Assembly (NCBI RefSeq): GCF_023516215.1
Contig: NZ_CP097349.1
Location: forward strand, 4,306,001-4,370,000
Source: Cytobacillus pseudoceanisediminis
GTDB taxonomy: Bacteria; Bacillota; Bacilli; Bacillales; Cytobacillaceae
Length of the DNA: 64,000 bases
Direction: 5' to 3'
Below are positions 27,133 to 38,239 of this stretch, piece after piece. How positions within the stretch are numbered: position 1 is the stretch's first letter; each line of letters opens with the position of its first letter. The notes below the pieces were generated by a model that searched no databases, had not been told where the DNA came from, and worked only from the letters and a program-made list of their open reading frames with translations. The position numbers were made by a program, and so were the translations under genes.

Positions 27133-27987
27133 ATGAACGTAAAAAACATTATGGTAATCGGTGCTGGACAAATGGGTTCAGGAATCGCGCAGGTTTGTGC
27201 GCAGGCAGGCTACAGCGTCATCTTAAACGACCTAAAGCCGGATTTTGTTGAACGCGGCATTGGCGTAATTAAAAAGAATCTTTCCCGCCAGGTGGAAAAA
27301 GAGCGCATGACAGCGGAAGACATGGAAACAGTGCTGAAAAATGTAACCGCTTCAACTGATCTGCAGGACGCAAAGAACGTTGAGCTCATCATCGAAGCAG
27401 CCGTTGAAAATATGGAGATTAAAACAAAGATCTTCAGCCAGCTGGATGAAATCGCTCCAGAACATGCGATTCTGGCAAGCAATACATCATCCCTTCCTAT
27501 CACAGAAATCGCGGCTGCCACAAAACGTCCGGAAAAAGTCATCGGCATGCATTTTATGAACCCGGTACCAGTGATGAAGCTAGTAGAAATCATCCGTGGC
27601 CTTGCAACTGCAGACGAAGTGTATCAAACCATTGAAGACATCACAAAGACGCTTAAAAAAGTGCCGGTAGAAGTGAATGACTTTCCTGGATTCGTATCCA
27701 ACCGCATCCTGATGCCGATGATTAATGAAGCAATCTTCACGCTTTATGAAGGGGTTGCGACAAAAGAGGCCATTGATGAAGTGATGAAGCTTGGCATGAA
27801 CCATCCAATGGGGCCGCTGACTTTGGCTGATTTCATTGGCCTGGATACATGCCTGTATATTATGGAAACCCTGCATGAAGGCTTTGGCGATGATAAATAC
27901 CGTCCATGCCCGCTTTTAAGAAAATATGTAAAAGCTGGCTGGCTTGGCAAGAAGACAGGCAGAGGCTTCTACGTTTACGAAAAATAA
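27133..27987 (+). CDS. 3-hydroxybutyryl-CoA dehydrogenase
   Basis: Oxidises 3-hydroxyacyl-CoA with NAD or NADP. A 284-residue protein with an N-terminal Rossmann motif (MVIGAGQMGSGIAQVCAQAG), the catalytic His in GMHFMNPVPVMKLVEII, the Asn-containing VNDFPGFVSNRILMPMINEA, and the C-terminal dimerisation domain with NHPMGPLTLADFIGLDT. Closest in kind to MmgB/Hbd. It begins a run of co-directional acyl-CoA genes; the next gene starts 49 bp downstream. The start follows a GGAGGAT site. Confidence 0.94.
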   Translation: MNVKNIMVIGAGQMGSGIAQVCAQAGYSVILNDLKPDFVERGIGVIKKNLSRQVEKERMTAEDMETVLKNVTASTDLQDAKNVELIIEAAVENMEIKTKIFSQLDEIAPEHAILASNTSSLPITEIAAATKRPEKVIGMHFMNPVPVMKLVEIIRGLATADEVYQTIEDITKTLKKVPVEVNDFPGFVSNRILMPMINEAIFTLYEGVATKEAIDEVMKLGMNHPMGPLTLADFIGLDTCLYIMETLHEGFGDDKYRPCPLLRKYVKAGWLGKKTGRGFYVYEK

Positions 27988-28036
27988 TCACAGGAGCCCG
28001 GCTGAATAGAGCCAGGCGGCATCGGAGGGTATACAA

Positions 28037-29167
28037 ATGAACCTGAGATTTACAGAAGAACAGGAAATGATGAGGAAAATGGTGCGTGATTTTGCGCAAA
28101 CGGAAATCGCCCCTTTTGTGGAAAAAATGGAGCAGGGCGAGTTTCCAAGGGAGATTCTCCGCAAAATGGGCGAGCTTGGCCTGATGGGGATACCGATTCC
28201 TGAAAAATACGGCGGATCCGAAATGGACTTTACCTCCTACATTATCGCCATCCATGAACTGTCCCGTGTGAGTGCGACAGTGGGCGTTATTTTATCGGTC
28301 CACACATCGGTTGGAACAAACCCAATCCTTTACTTCGGTACGGAAGAGCAAAAGCAGAAATATATTCCGAAGCTTGCTTCAGGCGAGTACCTCGGAGCTT
28401 TTTGCCTCACTGAACCGAGCGCAGGCTCGGATGCGGGAAGCCTGAAATCCCGTGCGGTAAAAGATGGAGACCATTATGTCATTAATGGTTCAAAAGTGTT
28501 CATCACGAATGCTGGCGAAGCAGACGTATATATTGTATTTGCATCCACAAATCCGGAGCTTGGCAGCAAAGGCATCTCCGCTTTTATTGTAGAGAAAGAT
28601 ACGCCAGGCCTTGTATTTGGGAAGGATGAGCACAAAATGGGCTTGCACGGCTCAAGAACGCTTCAGCTGACATTTGAGGATATGCGTGTTCCTTCTGAAA
28701 ATCTTCTCGGCAATGAAGGAGAAGGCTTCAAGATTGCGATGGCCAATCTGGACGCCGGACGGATCGGTATTGCTTCACAGGCGCTTGGAATCGCAGAAGC
28801 AGCCTTTGAAGCAGCCGCAAGCTATGCGAAGGAACGTGTACAGTTCGGCAAGCCGATCGCTGCTCAGCAAGGTGTCGGATTCAAGCTTGCAGACATGGCG
28901 ACAAGCGTCGAAGCTGCAAAACTATTAATCTATCGCGCAGCAGACATGCGCCAACGCGGCATTAAATGCGGACTGGAAGCCTCAATGGCAAAGCTGTTTG
29001 CATCCAAAACAGCAGTAGACGTGTCAACAGAAGCCATTCAGGTATTCGGCGGCTACGGCTACACGGAAGACTACCCGGTTGAGCGCTACTTCCGTGATGC
29101 CAAAATTACCGAAATCTATGAAGGCACAAGCGAAATTCAGCGGATTGTCATCAGCAAACAGCTGTAA
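28037..29167 (+). CDS. Acyl-CoA dehydrogenase, first copy
   Basis: An FAD enzyme introducing the alpha-beta double bond into short-chain or branched acyl-CoA and passing electrons to ETF. The 376-residue protein shows the N-terminal helical domain, the FAD/substrate block FCLTEPSAGSDAGSLKSRA, the middle beta domain, and the C-terminal block QVFGGYGYTEDYPVERYFRD. The catalytic Glu is in IYEGTSEIQRIVI. It is 45 percent or so alike by eye to the next gene, suggesting an old duplication. Chain-length preference cannot be read. B. subtilis has acdA/mmgC relatives, one of them also near rpoE. Confidence 0.93.
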   Translation: MNLRFTEEQEMMRKMVRDFAQTEIAPFVEKMEQGEFPREILRKMGELGLMGIPIPEKYGGSEMDFTSYIIAIHELSRVSATVGVILSVHTSVGTNPILYFGTEEQKQKYIPKLASGEYLGAFCLTEPSAGSDAGSLKSRAVKDGDHYVINGSKVFITNAGEADVYIVFASTNPELGSKGISAFIVEKDTPGLVFGKDEHKMGLHGSRTLQLTFEDMRVPSENLLGNEGEGFKIAMANLDAGRIGIASQALGIAEAAFEAAASYAKERVQFGKPIAAQQGVGFKLADMATSVEAAKLLIYRAADMRQRGIKCGLEASMAKLFASKTAVDVSTEAIQVFGGYGYTEDYPVERYFRDAKITEIYEGTSEIQRIVISKQL

Positions 29168-29218
29168 AGTTGTGAAATATGTTTTTGAAAGTGTGCTTAA
29201 TGGCGCCTAACTTTTAAA

Positions 29219-29380
29219 TGCTGAGTTGATTGTAGCGGAAGGCACTTGATCCTCGAAAATGCTGCCGCATTTTCTTCGTGCAGAGTCATTCAAGGATGTT
29301 TATTCAACGTCCTGCGGGAGGAGGCTCCCATTCCTCCCCGCGGAAAGCAAGTGCCCCGTGCTGAAATCAACGGGCAGAAT
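29219..29380. repeat. R2 repeat copy
   Basis: Begins GCTGAGTTGATTGTAGCGG and ends GCTGAAATCAACGGGC, so its ends are inverted. It contains CCTCGAAAATGC, CGCATTTTCTTCGTGC, TTCAACGTCCTGCGGGAG and CCCCGCGGAAAGCAAGTGCC, shared with the copies at 30.6, 35.3 and 56.8 kb. Repeats of this kind occur in many Bacillaceae intergenic regions. It separates the two acyl-CoA dehydrogenase genes. Confidence 0.85.
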
Positions 29381-29431
29381 TATAAGGCCTGCTAATATAT
29401 CAACGAATCCATATAAAGCGAGGGAAAGACA

Positions 29432-30571
29432 ATGAATTTCCAATTGAGTGAAGAGCATGAAATGATCAGAAAAATGGTGCGCGATTTTGCCAGGAATGAA
29501 GTGGCGCCGACTGCTGCTGAACGCGACGAAGAAGAGCGCTTTGACAGAGAGATTTTCGACAAAATGGCGGAGCTTGGCTTAACAGGGATTCCGTGGCCTG
29601 AAGAGTATGGCGGAATCGGCAGTGATTACCTTGCTTACTGCATCGCAGTTGAAGAGCTTTCCAGAGTATGTGCCTCTACAGGTGTAACTCTTTCAGCACA
29701 TACATCTCTGGCAGGCTGGCCGATTTTCAAATTCGGAAGCGAAGAGCAAAAGCAAAAATACCTGAAGCCTATGGCCCAGGGTGAAAAAATTGGCGCTTAT
29801 GGCCTTACTGAGCCAGGCAGCGGATCTGATGCCGGCGGAATGAGAACAACGGCACGTCTTGAGGGTGATCATTACGTCTTAAACGGCAGCAAAATTTTCA
29901 TCACAAACGGCGGAATCGCAGATATCTATGTTGTATTTGCCCTGACAGATCCAGCTTCCAAACATAAAGGAACAACAGCGTTTATCGTGGAATCCGGCTT
30001 TGAAGGCTTCTCAGTGGGCAAGAAGGAAAAGAAACTGGGTATACGTTCCTCACCTACAACTGAAATCATTTTTGAAGAGTGCAAGGTTCCGGTTGAGAAC
30101 GTTCTAGGAAACGTAGGCGAAGGCTTTAAAATTGCCATGATGACACTTGACGGCGGCCGCAACGGCATAGCTGCCCAGGCAGTCGGGATCGCGCAGGGCG
30201 CACTGGATGCTTCAGTTGAATATGCAAAAGAACGCCAGCAGTTTGGCAAGCCTATTGCTGCCCAGCAGGGAATCGGATTTAAGCTGGCAGACATGGCCAC
30301 AAGCATTGAAGCTTCAAGACTATTAACGTACCAGGCAGCATGGCTGGAGTCAGAAGGGCTTCCATACGGAAAAGAATCTGCCATGTCCAAACTGCTTGCT
30401 GGTGATACGGCTATGAAAGTAACAACAGATGCCGTCCAAATCTTTGGCGGCTACGGATATACAAAGGATTATCCGGTAGAACGCTTCATGCGTGACGCCA
30501 AAATTACGCAAATCTACGAAGGCACACAGGAAATTCAGCGTCTCGTAATCTCTCGTATGGTAACGAAATAA
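29432..30571 (+). CDS. Acyl-CoA dehydrogenase, second copy
   Basis: A 379-residue paralogue of the preceding dehydrogenase. It has [20 protein letters not shown] for FAD and substrate binding, the [19 protein letters not shown] helix, the [20 protein letters not shown] block and the catalytic Glu in [15 protein letters not shown]. Relatives act on butyryl-, isobutyryl- or 2-methylbutyryl-CoA. Proximity to icmF suggests one of the two enzymes may act on isobutyryl-CoA or butyryl-CoA; this is inference. It is flanked by R2 repeats on both sides. Confidence 0.93.
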   Translation: MNFQLSEEHEMIRKMVRDFARNEVAPTAAERDEEERFDREIFDKMAELGLTGIPWPEEYGGIGSDYLAYCIAVEELSRVCASTGVTLSAHTSLAGWPIFKFGSEEQKQKYLKPMAQGEKIGAYGLTEPGSGSDAGGMRTTARLEGDHYVLNGSKIFITNGGIADIYVVFALTDPASKHKGTTAFIVESGFEGFSVGKKEKKLGIRSSPTTEIIFEECKVPVENVLGNVGEGFKIAMMTLDGGRNGIAAQAVGIAQGALDASVEYAKERQQFGKPIAAQQGIGFKLADMATSIEASRLLTYQAAWLESEGLPYGKESAMSKLLAGDTAMKVTTDAVQIFGGYGYTKDYPVERFMRDAKITQIYEGTQEIQRLVISRMVTK

Positions 30572-30635
30572 TTGTTCTAAAACGGGTCGTTTTGGTAAAA
30601 TTTGTGTCTTTAGAGCTGCTGACTAAGTTTAAGCA

Positions 30636-30838
30636 ATGAGTTGATTGCAGCGGAAGGTGCGAGATCCTCGAAAATGCTATCGCATTTTCTTCGTGCGGTG
30701 TTTTTTCTGGGAAGCTTATTCAACGTCCTGCGGGGTAGCGGGACAGGTGAGACCCCGCAGACGCAGAGCGTCGAGGAGGCTCACCGCCCGCCCCGCGGAA
30801 AGCGAGCATCCTGGAGCGGAAATCAACGGGCAGAATTC
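30636..30838. repeat. R2 repeat copy (long form)
   Basis: The longest R2 copy, about 200 bp. It has an extra middle segment, GGACAGGTGAGACCCCGCAG then GAGGAGGCTCACCGCCCG, forming an additional stem. The ends are GAGTTGATTGCAGCGG and GCGGAAATCAACGGGC. It lies just upstream of the TetR gene. Confidence 0.85.
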
Positions 30839-30897
30839 ATAAGTTAATACACATTTATAAACAGGCATTATGATTCACGGGAGGCGGTAGGTAAACA

Positions 30898-31540
30898 ATG
30901 AAAAAACGGGAAGTGCAGGCTTCTGTTAAAGATGAGCGTCTTGTCAAAAAGAGACGTGATCAGATGATTAAAGGTGCCGTCACCCTTTTTATCCAAAAAG
31001 GGTTCCATCGTACAACAACTAGAGAAATCGCGAAGGCATCTGGTTTTAGTATTGGAACGCTTTATGAATACATCCGTACGAAGGAAGACGTACTATATCT
31101 GGTTTGTGACAGCATTTATGACCAGGTCGCTGAACGGCTTCAAAAAGGTCTTGATACGAAACAGGGCACGCTTGAAAGCCTGAAACAGGGCATCGCCGAC
31201 TATTTCAAGGTTGTCGATGAAATGCAGGATGAAGTGCTCGTCATGTACCAGGAAGTAAAGGCTCTGACAAAGGATGCGCTTCCATATGTTCTGAAAAAGA
31301 AATTGAAATGGTCGGCATGTTCGAGCATGTCATTACACTTTGTGTCGAGAACGGGGAACTGGACCTGCCGGAGAAAAAATCAAAATGATTGCCCATAACA
31401 TTTTTGTCCAGGGGCAAATGTGGGCATTCCGCCGCTGGTCACTGCAGAAAATGTACAGCATCGATGAATATATCCAGCTGCAGACCAATCTCCTTATTCA
31501 AGGAATAAAGGATCCGGGAAGAGTTTCGGAAAAAGCTTAA
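30898..31540 (+). CDS. TetR/AcrR family regulator (two frameshifts)
   Basis: The N-terminal domain is a clear TetR helix-turn-helix: [20 protein letters not shown] then [19 protein letters not shown]. The C-terminal ligand domain continues through two frame changes. One G is missing after the A run at 31294-31299, joining to [19 protein letters not shown], and one A is missing at 31374-31379, joining to [20 protein letters not shown]. Repaired length is about 214 residues. Both losses are homopolymer-type, so I treat the gene as intact. It precedes icmF by about 60 bp and probably controls icmF and nearby acyl-CoA genes in response to an acyl-CoA. Confidence 0.85.
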
Positions 31541-31598
31541 TAATAGCGTGCAGGCAACAGTGCACAGTTGCCTGCGCTTACGGACAAGGGGGAGAACG

Positions 31599-34500
31599 AT
31601 GAGCAATCCAGAAGTCTATAAGCCGAAAAATCATATTCGCTTCGTTACGGCTTCCAGCCTATTTGACGGACATGATGCTTCCATTAATATTATGCGCCGC
31701 ATCATTCAGGCAAGCGGTGCAGAGGTCATCCACCTCGGGCATAACCGTTCTGTGGAGGAAGTCGTAAATGCTGCAATCCAGGAAGATGTGCAGGGAATCG
31801 CTATTTCCTCTTATCAGGGAGGACATGTAGAGTACTTCAAATATATGTATGACCTTTTGAAGGAGCGGGGCGCATCCCACATCCGCATTTATGGCGGAGG
31901 GGGCGGTGTCATTATCCCGAAGGAAATCAAAGAATTGCATGACTACGGAATCGCGAGGATTTTCTCTCCGGAAGATGGCCGCCAATACGGCCTCCAGGGG
32001 ATGATTGATCAAATGATCAAGGAGTGTGATTTCCCGACTTTCACAGCTGAAGCATCCGAGCAGATTGAAAAGCTTCAGGATGGGGAAACCAATGCCATTG
32101 CCAAGCTGATTACACTGGCTGAGCATCAGGTAACCGTAGGCAAAGAAGCGGCAGCATCGCTTGAGCCGGTCATGGAGAAAGTGAAGTCACTGGAAAAGCA
32201 GGTACCTGTAGTGGGAATTACGGGTACAGGCGGTGCTGGAAAAAGCTCGCTGACTGACGAACTGATCCGCCGTTTCATTAATGAAATTCCGGAGAAAAAA
32301 GTTGCGATCCTTTCTGTTGATCCGACAAAGCAAAAAACAGGCGGTGCGCTTCTTGGCGACCGTATCCGCATGAACGCCATCTTTAATCCGCGAGTCTACA
32401 TGCGAAGCCTGGCAACAAGAAATTCCCGCAGCGAGCTGTCGCTTGCGATTCAGGATGCCATATCAGTTGTCAAAGCAGCCGGCTTTGATCTGATTATTGT
32501 AGAAACAAGCGGAATCGGGCAGGGAGATGCCGGCATTACTGAAATTTGTGATGCTTCCATGTATGTCATGACAAGTGAATTCGGCGCGCCTTCCCAGCTT
32601 GAGAAAATTGATATGATCGATTATGCAGACTTGATCGTCATTAATAAATTTGAGCGCAAAGGTTCTGAAGATGCCATGCGGCAGGTGCAAAAGCAGTACC
32701 AGCGCAGCCGGATGCTTTTTGAAAAAGAGCTGGAAGACATGCCTGTCTACGGAACCATTGCCAGCCAGTTTAATGATCCTGGCACAAATGCGGTGTTTGC
32801 GGCACTTGTGGAAACAATTAATGAAAAAGCAGGTACAGACTGGAAGACAAGTTTTACAAAAAACGCAAAAGTTGAAAAGCAGAATGTGATTATCCCGAAT
32901 GAACAGCGCTATTATCTGCGCGAAGTGTCTGAAACAGTCCGCGGCTACCACAAGAAAGCGGAGGAGCAGGCCGATCTTGCCCGCAAACTGTTCCAGCTCG
33001 AAGGGGCTCTGCTTGCTGTGAAAGAACAAGAAGGAAATGAACAAGTCATTGCTTCTCTTGACGCCATTAAATCAGCAGCAGAAGAAAAGCTGTCTGCTGA
33101 AACAAAGAAAATCCTTTCTGGCTGGGATGATCTAAAGGAAAAATACTCAGGCGAGCAATTTGTGACAAAAATCCGCGATAAAGAAATCGTGACGGTTTTA
33201 AAAACAAAAAGCTTATCCGGCCTATCCATTCCAAAAGTGGCACTGCCTAAGTATAAGGATTACGGAGAAATCATCCGCTGGGTATACAGAGAAAACGTGC
33301 CGGGTTCATTCCCTTATACAGCTGGTGTTTTTCCATTTAAACGCGAGGGTGAAGATCCGAAGAGACAGTTTGCCGGAGAAGGTACACCTGAACGGACAAA
33401 TCGCCGCTTCCATTATCTGTCCAAGGATGATGCCGCGAAGCGTCTGAGCACAGCGTTTGATTCTGTAACCCTATACGGGGAAGATCCTGACTATCGCCCG
33501 GACATTTACGGAAAAGTCGGGGAAAGCGGAGTCAGCATCTGTACGCTGGATGATATGAAGAAATTGTATGCAGGATTCGATTTGTGCCATCCATCTACAT
33601 CTGTATCGATGACGATTAATGGGCCGGCACCGATTATTTTGGCGATGTTCATGAATACGGCCATCGAACAGCAGATTGAAGTAAAAGAGCAGGAGCTTGG
33701 CCGCGTGCTGACACCTGAAGAATTCACAGAAGTTAGGGCGAAAACACTGCAGACTGTCCGCGGGACGGTTCAGGCTGACATTTTAAAGGAAGATCAGGGA
33801 CAGAATACTTGTATCTTCTCGACTGAGTTTGCTTTGAGGATGATGGGGGATATCCAGCAGTACTTTATCGACCATAAAGTCCGAAATTATTACTCTGTTT
33901 CTATTTCCGGTTACCATATCGCAGAAGCGGGCGCAAACCCGATTTCTCAGCTTGCCTTTACACTGGCAAATGGCTTCACCTATGTCGAGTACTATTTGAG
34001 CAGAGGCATGAACATCAATGATTTTGCACCAAACCTTTCATTCTTCTTCTCCAATGGACTTGATCCGGAGTATACGGTGCTGGGCCGTGTGGCGCGCCGC
34101 ATCTGGGCAACGGTTATGAGAGATAAATATGGCGCCAATGAAAGAAGCCAGAAACTGAAGTACCATATCCAGACTTCAGGGCGCTCTCTGCATGCACAGG
34201 AAATTGATTTTAACGATATCCGCACAACGCTGCAGGCATTAATGGCGCTTCAGGATAACTGTAACTCCCTTCATACTAATGCTTATGATGAAGCCATTAC
34301 GACACCGACAGAAGAATCTGTCCGCCGTGCGATGGCCATCCAGATGATCATTACTAAAGAGCATGGATTATCGAAAAATGAAAACCCGCTTCAGGGTGCA
34401 TTTATTGTAGATGAATTGACAGACCTTGTGGAAGAGCAGGTGCTGAGAGAGTTCGAACGCATCAATGACCGCGGCGGCGTGCTTGGCGCCATGGAAACTC

Positions 34501-34865
34501 AATACCAGCGCGGCAAAATCCAGGATGAGTCCATGTATTATGAAATGAAGAAGCACACTGGTGAGCTTCCAATTATTGGAGTTAACACGTACTTAAATCC
34601 TAATCCTCCTTCAGAGGATGAAATGAATAACATGGAGCTTGCACGGGCAACGAAGGAAGAAAAAGAAACACAGATCCGCAATCTGCGCAGCTTCCAGGAC
34701 CGCAACAAAGGCAAATCGGAAGAGGCGCTGAAACAATTGAAGGAAGCAGCAGTCAGCGGCGGCAACATTTTTGCCGAACTGATGGAAACCGTCAAAGTGG
34801 CAAGCCTTGGCCAAATCACCCGTGCTTTATACGAAGTGGGTGGACAGTACCGCCGGAATATGTAA
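31599..34865 (+). CDS. icmF: Fused isobutyryl-CoA mutase IcmF
   Basis: A 1088-residue adenosylcobalamin enzyme that interconverts isobutyryl-CoA and n-butyryl-CoA, linking valine and branched-chain degradation to beta-oxidation. Domains in order: B12-binding (about residues 10-145) with the lower-ligand His25 in FDGHDAS; a MeaB-like GTPase chaperone with P-loop [10 protein letters not shown] near residue 208 and the NKFE guanine-specificity region; a linker; and the mutase barrel from about residue 530, with [14 protein letters not shown] and [11 protein letters not shown]. The Phe in VFPFKR agrees with isobutyryl- rather than pivalyl-type mutases. ATG after AAGGGGGAG was chosen over a GTG 17 codons upstream. 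Confidence 0.95.
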   Translation: MSNPEVYKPKNHIRFVTASSLFDGHDASINIMRRIIQASGAEVIHLGHNRSVEEVVNAAIQEDVQGIAISSYQGGHVEYFKYMYDLLKERGASHIRIYGGGGGVIIPKEIKELHDYGIARIFSPEDGRQYGLQGMIDQMIKECDFPTFTAEASEQIEKLQDGETNAIAKLITLAEHQVTVGKEAAASLEPVMEKVKSLEKQVPVVGITGTGGAGKSSLTDELIRRFINEIPEKKVAILSVDPTKQKTGGALLGDRIRMNAIFNPRVYMRSLATRNSRSELSLAIQDAISVVKAAGFDLIIVETSGIGQGDAGITEICDASMYVMTSEFGAPSQLEKIDMIDYADLIVINKFERKGSEDAMRQVQKQYQRSRMLFEKELEDMPVYGTIASQFNDPGTNAVFAALVETINEKAGTDWKTSFTKNAKVEKQNVIIPNEQRYYLREVSETVRGYHKKAEEQADLARKLFQLEGALLAVKEQEGNEQVIASLDAIKSAAEEKLSAETKKILSGWDDLKEKYSGEQFVTKIRDKEIVTVLKTKSLSGLSIPKVALPKYKDYGEIIRWVYRENVPGSFPYTAGVFPFKREGEDPKRQFAGEGTPERTNRRFHYLSKDDAAKRLSTAFDSVTLYGEDPDYRPDIYGKVGESGVSICTLDDMKKLYAGFDLCHPSTSVSMTINGPAPIILAMFMNTAIEQQIEVKEQELGRVLTPEEFTEVRAKTLQTVRGTVQADILKEDQGQNTCIFSTEFALRMMGDIQQYFIDHKVRNYYSVSISGYHIAEAGANPISQLAFTLANGFTYVEYYLSRGMNINDFAPNLSFFFSNGLDPEYTVLGRVARRIWATVMRDKYGANERSQKLKYHIQTSGRSLHAQEIDFNDIRTTLQALMALQDNCNSLHTNAYDEAITTPTEESVRRAMAIQMIITKEHGLSKNENPLQGAFIVDELTDLVEEQVLREFERINDRGGVLGAMETQYQRGKIQDESMYYEMKKHTGELPIIGVNTYLNPNPPSEDEMNNMELARATKEEKETQIRNLRSFQDRNKGKSEEALKQLKEAAVSGGNIFAELMETVKVASLGQITRALYEVGGQYRRNM

Positions 34866-34881
34866 AACCAAATGGATCAAC

Positions 34882-34909
34882 AGGGCCTGCAGCTGCAGGC
34901 CCTTGTTTT
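34882..34909 (+). terminator. Terminator of icmF
   Basis: A perfect palindrome GGGCCTGCAG/CTGCAGGCCC followed by TTGTTTT, 17 bp after the icmF stop. Confidence 0.85.
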
Positions 34910-35013
34910 CTGCACTTTTATTTAACATAGAATTAATATAAAATACATCCATATCCTATATAATGGAATCAATACATAGCAGTGCACTTCGGGGACCCTG
35001 AGGATGTGAAAAA

Positions 35014-35190
35014 ATGAAAAAAATCTTGCTCTACGCAGCCATACTTGCAGCTGCTGCAGGAGTTTACTTTTTATATGGAAAACAGCTGGGAGCCATTGCA
35101 TTCTTTGTGCTCTCCTTCTACTTCACCTGGCTCGCCTATAAAAAATGGGACCGGCCGGTAAAGGGGAGGAGAAAGAGGAGGGTAAATTAG
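35014..35190 (+). CDS. Small two-helix membrane protein, unrecognised
   Basis: A 58-residue protein with two hydrophobic segments: ILLYAAILAAAAGVYFLY (about residues 4-21) and IAFFVLSFYFTWLAY (about 28-42). A very basic tail follows (KKWDRPVKGRRKRRVN), which should face the cytosol. I do not recognise a family. The ribosome binding site (GAGGAUGUG) is modest. Coding character is supported mainly by the ordered hydrophobic pattern, the positive-inside tail and its isolated position between the icmF terminator and an R2 repeat. Confidence 0.55.
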   Translation: MKKILLYAAILAAAAGVYFLYGKQLGAIAFFVLSFYFTWLAYKKWDRPVKGRRKRRVN

Positions 35191-35251
35191 CTTCTTTTTA
35201 ACGGATAATGTAAAAAAGTTAATTGTCTTGTTAATACAATGAGAGTTTTTC

Positions 35252-35393
35252 TGCTGAGTTAATTGGAGTGGAGGACACTTGATCCTCGAAAATGCTGGCG
35301 CATTTCCTTCGTGCGGTGTTCATTCGAGGAAGCTTATTCAATGTCCTGCGGGAGTCCCCGCTCCTCCCCGCGGAAAGCAAGTGCCCGCAGATA
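35252..35393. repeat. R2 repeat copy
   Basis: Shares GCTGAGTTAATTGGAGTGGA, CTTGATCCTCGAAAATGC, TTCGTGCGGTGTTCATTC, TTCAATGTCCTGCGGGAG and CCCCGCGGAAAGCAAGTGCC with the other R2 copies. The right terminal AATCAAC end is lost. The rest of the 400-bp gap up to rpoE shows nothing else clear. Confidence 0.8.
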
Positions 35394-35598
35394 ATTTAAA
35401 ATCAAGAATAAATCGCATAAAAATACGCAGAACAGCAGATATAACTGGCATAAACCGTAAAAATTTGTTTATAATGAAGAATATGCCTTCTTGGAGGCTG
35501 TCCGCACGCATTTTCATACAGTTGCGGAACTTCAGCTTTAATAGTTTGTGATTTGCGCTGCAGAATGAGCGTTTACATAGGGAAAGGAAGTGCTGATA

Positions 35599-36177
35599 TT
35601 GAGTTTGGAACAGTTCTCAAAAGAAGAATTACAAGAAATGTCATTAATCGAAGTGGCTTATGAACTTCTGACAAGCAAAAAAGAACCAATGGCCTTTAAT
35701 GACATTATGAATGAAGTGGCTAAACTTATGAACCTTTCAGAGGAACAAGTCAGGGGAAAAATTGCACAATTCTATACAGATTTAAATATAGATGGCCATT
35801 TTATCGGATTGGGCGATAACCGCTGGGGCCTTCGTTCATGGTATCCGGTTGACCAATATGAAGAAGAAATCGTTACCGTAATCAAGCCTAAGAAGAAAAA
35901 GGCGAAGAAAAAGGACGACGAGGATCTCGATCTTGAAGATTATGATGAGCTTGATGAAGAAGATATCGATTACGACGATATCGACGGATTTGACGATGAT
36001 GATCTGACAGAAGACGATGATGACGATCTTCTTGACGATGACGATGATCTTGATGATGATGAGTTCGAGGACGATGATGAAATAATCGAAAAAGATGAAG
36101 AATACGACCTTGGCGATGAGGACGAAGAGCTTGAGGAAGATGATCTAGACGCTGACGAAGAGGAAGAAGATTTATAA
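35599..36177 (+). CDS. rpoE: RNA polymerase delta subunit RpoE
   Basis: A Gram-positive accessory RNA polymerase subunit that improves promoter selectivity and enzyme recycling. It is 192 residues. The N-terminal folded HARE-HTH domain (about residues 1-88) includes FNDIMNEVAKLMNLSEEQV and AQFYTDLNIDGHFIGLGDNR, WGLRSWYPVDQ. A Lys-rich hinge (KPKKKKAKKKD) and an extremely acidic Asp/Glu tail follow, as is typical. The TTG start (MSLEQFS) lies about ten bases after AAAGGAAG; a GTG three codons upstream would overlap that site. The pyrG promoter starts at its stop codon. Confidence 0.95.
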   Translation: MSLEQFSKEELQEMSLIEVAYELLTSKKEPMAFNDIMNEVAKLMNLSEEQVRGKIAQFYTDLNIDGHFIGLGDNRWGLRSWYPVDQYEEEIVTVIKPKKKKAKKKDDEDLDLEDYDELDEEDIDYDDIDGFDDDDLTEDDDDDLLDDDDDLDDDEFEDDDEIIEKDEEYDLGDEDEELEEDDLDADEEEEDL

Positions 36178-36179
36178 TC

Positions 36180-36208
36180 TTGACATTTCGTTTCAGGGCT
36201 TGTAGAAT
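36180..36208 (+). promoter_or_regulatory. pyrG promoter with GGGC start
   Basis: TTGACA and TAGAAT are 17 bp apart. The predicted start is the first G of GGGCTCC at 36216. An initial GGGC is the feature that allows repeated G addition at low CTP in B. subtilis pyrG. Confidence 0.88.
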
Positions 36209-36215
36209 ACTTTTT

Positions 36216-36300
36216 GGGCTCCTTAAAAAAGGACGATTCGTTTAGACGCTAATAGCGCTCCCTTACTTACTTAAGTAAGAGGGGCGCTTTTTATTTTTTT
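36216..36300 (+). promoter_or_regulatory. pyrG leader attenuator (CTP-sensing)
   Basis: The leader starts GGGCTCC and contains an intrinsic terminator: AGCGCTCCCTTACTT pairs with AAGTAAGAGGGGCGCT and is followed by TTTTATTTTTTT. The 5-prime arm includes GCTCCCTT. By the mechanism known in B. subtilis, low CTP makes polymerase stall at the C and slip, adding extra G residues. The poly-G pairs with the CUCCCUU arm, prevents the terminator and switches pyrG on. All parts are seen here; operation is inferred from the known system. Confidence 0.9.
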
Positions 36301-36359
36301 ATAGGCCATGTGCCTTTTTAAAAGAGCTAAACCATCCCTTTGCGATAAGCTTCCGCTGA

Positions 36360-38057
<1,698 letters not shown>

Positions 38058-38063
38058 TGTGGA

Positions 38064-38094
38064 AAAATCCCTCCGGATGCGGAGGGATTTTTTT
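38064..38094 (+). terminator. Terminator of pyrG
   Basis: AAATCCCTCC, a short loop, GGAGGGATTT and further T residues, directly after the pyrG stop. Confidence 0.92.
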
Positions 38095-38149
38095 GTTCAA
38101 ACCGTTGTTGAATGATTCCTGCTAAAAATAAAATTCAGAAATTTTAGTA

Positions 38150-38178
38150 TTGATTTTGAAAAGGTTTTCATTTATACT
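38150..38178 (+). promoter_or_regulatory. Promoter of the sugar-acid operon with near-cre spacer
   Basis: TTGATT and TATACT are 17 bp apart. The spacer holds the perfect palindrome TGAAAAGGTTTTCA (38157-38170), which matches the cre consensus except at one position of the central CG. CcpA binding here would give catabolite repression. The start near 38185 falls at the edge of the operator cluster. Confidence 0.6.
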
Positions 38179-38183
38179 TTCCC

Positions 38184-38221
38184 TAAACCGGTTTACTAAA
38201 CCGATTTACTAAATCGGTTTA
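38184..38221. promoter_or_regulatory. Triple LacI-type operator, 13-bp steps
   Basis: Three 12-bp boxes, TAAACCGGTTTA, TAAACCGATTTA and TAAATCGGTTTA, start at 38184, 38197 and 38210, separated by single bases. Box 1 is a perfect palindrome. Boxes 2 and 3 are exact inverse complements of each other and together make a perfect 25-bp palindrome. The central CG with flanking A/T is typical of LacI/KdgR operators. They overlap the presumed start, so the LacI protein encoded next should repress its own operon. Confidence 0.88.
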
Positions 38222-38239
38222 GCGAGAGGATAGTACAAC

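Noticed and set aside
31548..31598. Upstream GTG start for icmF
   Set aside because: No ribosome binding site at that GTG, whereas the ATG at 31599 follows AAGGGGGAG and gives the family N-terminus.
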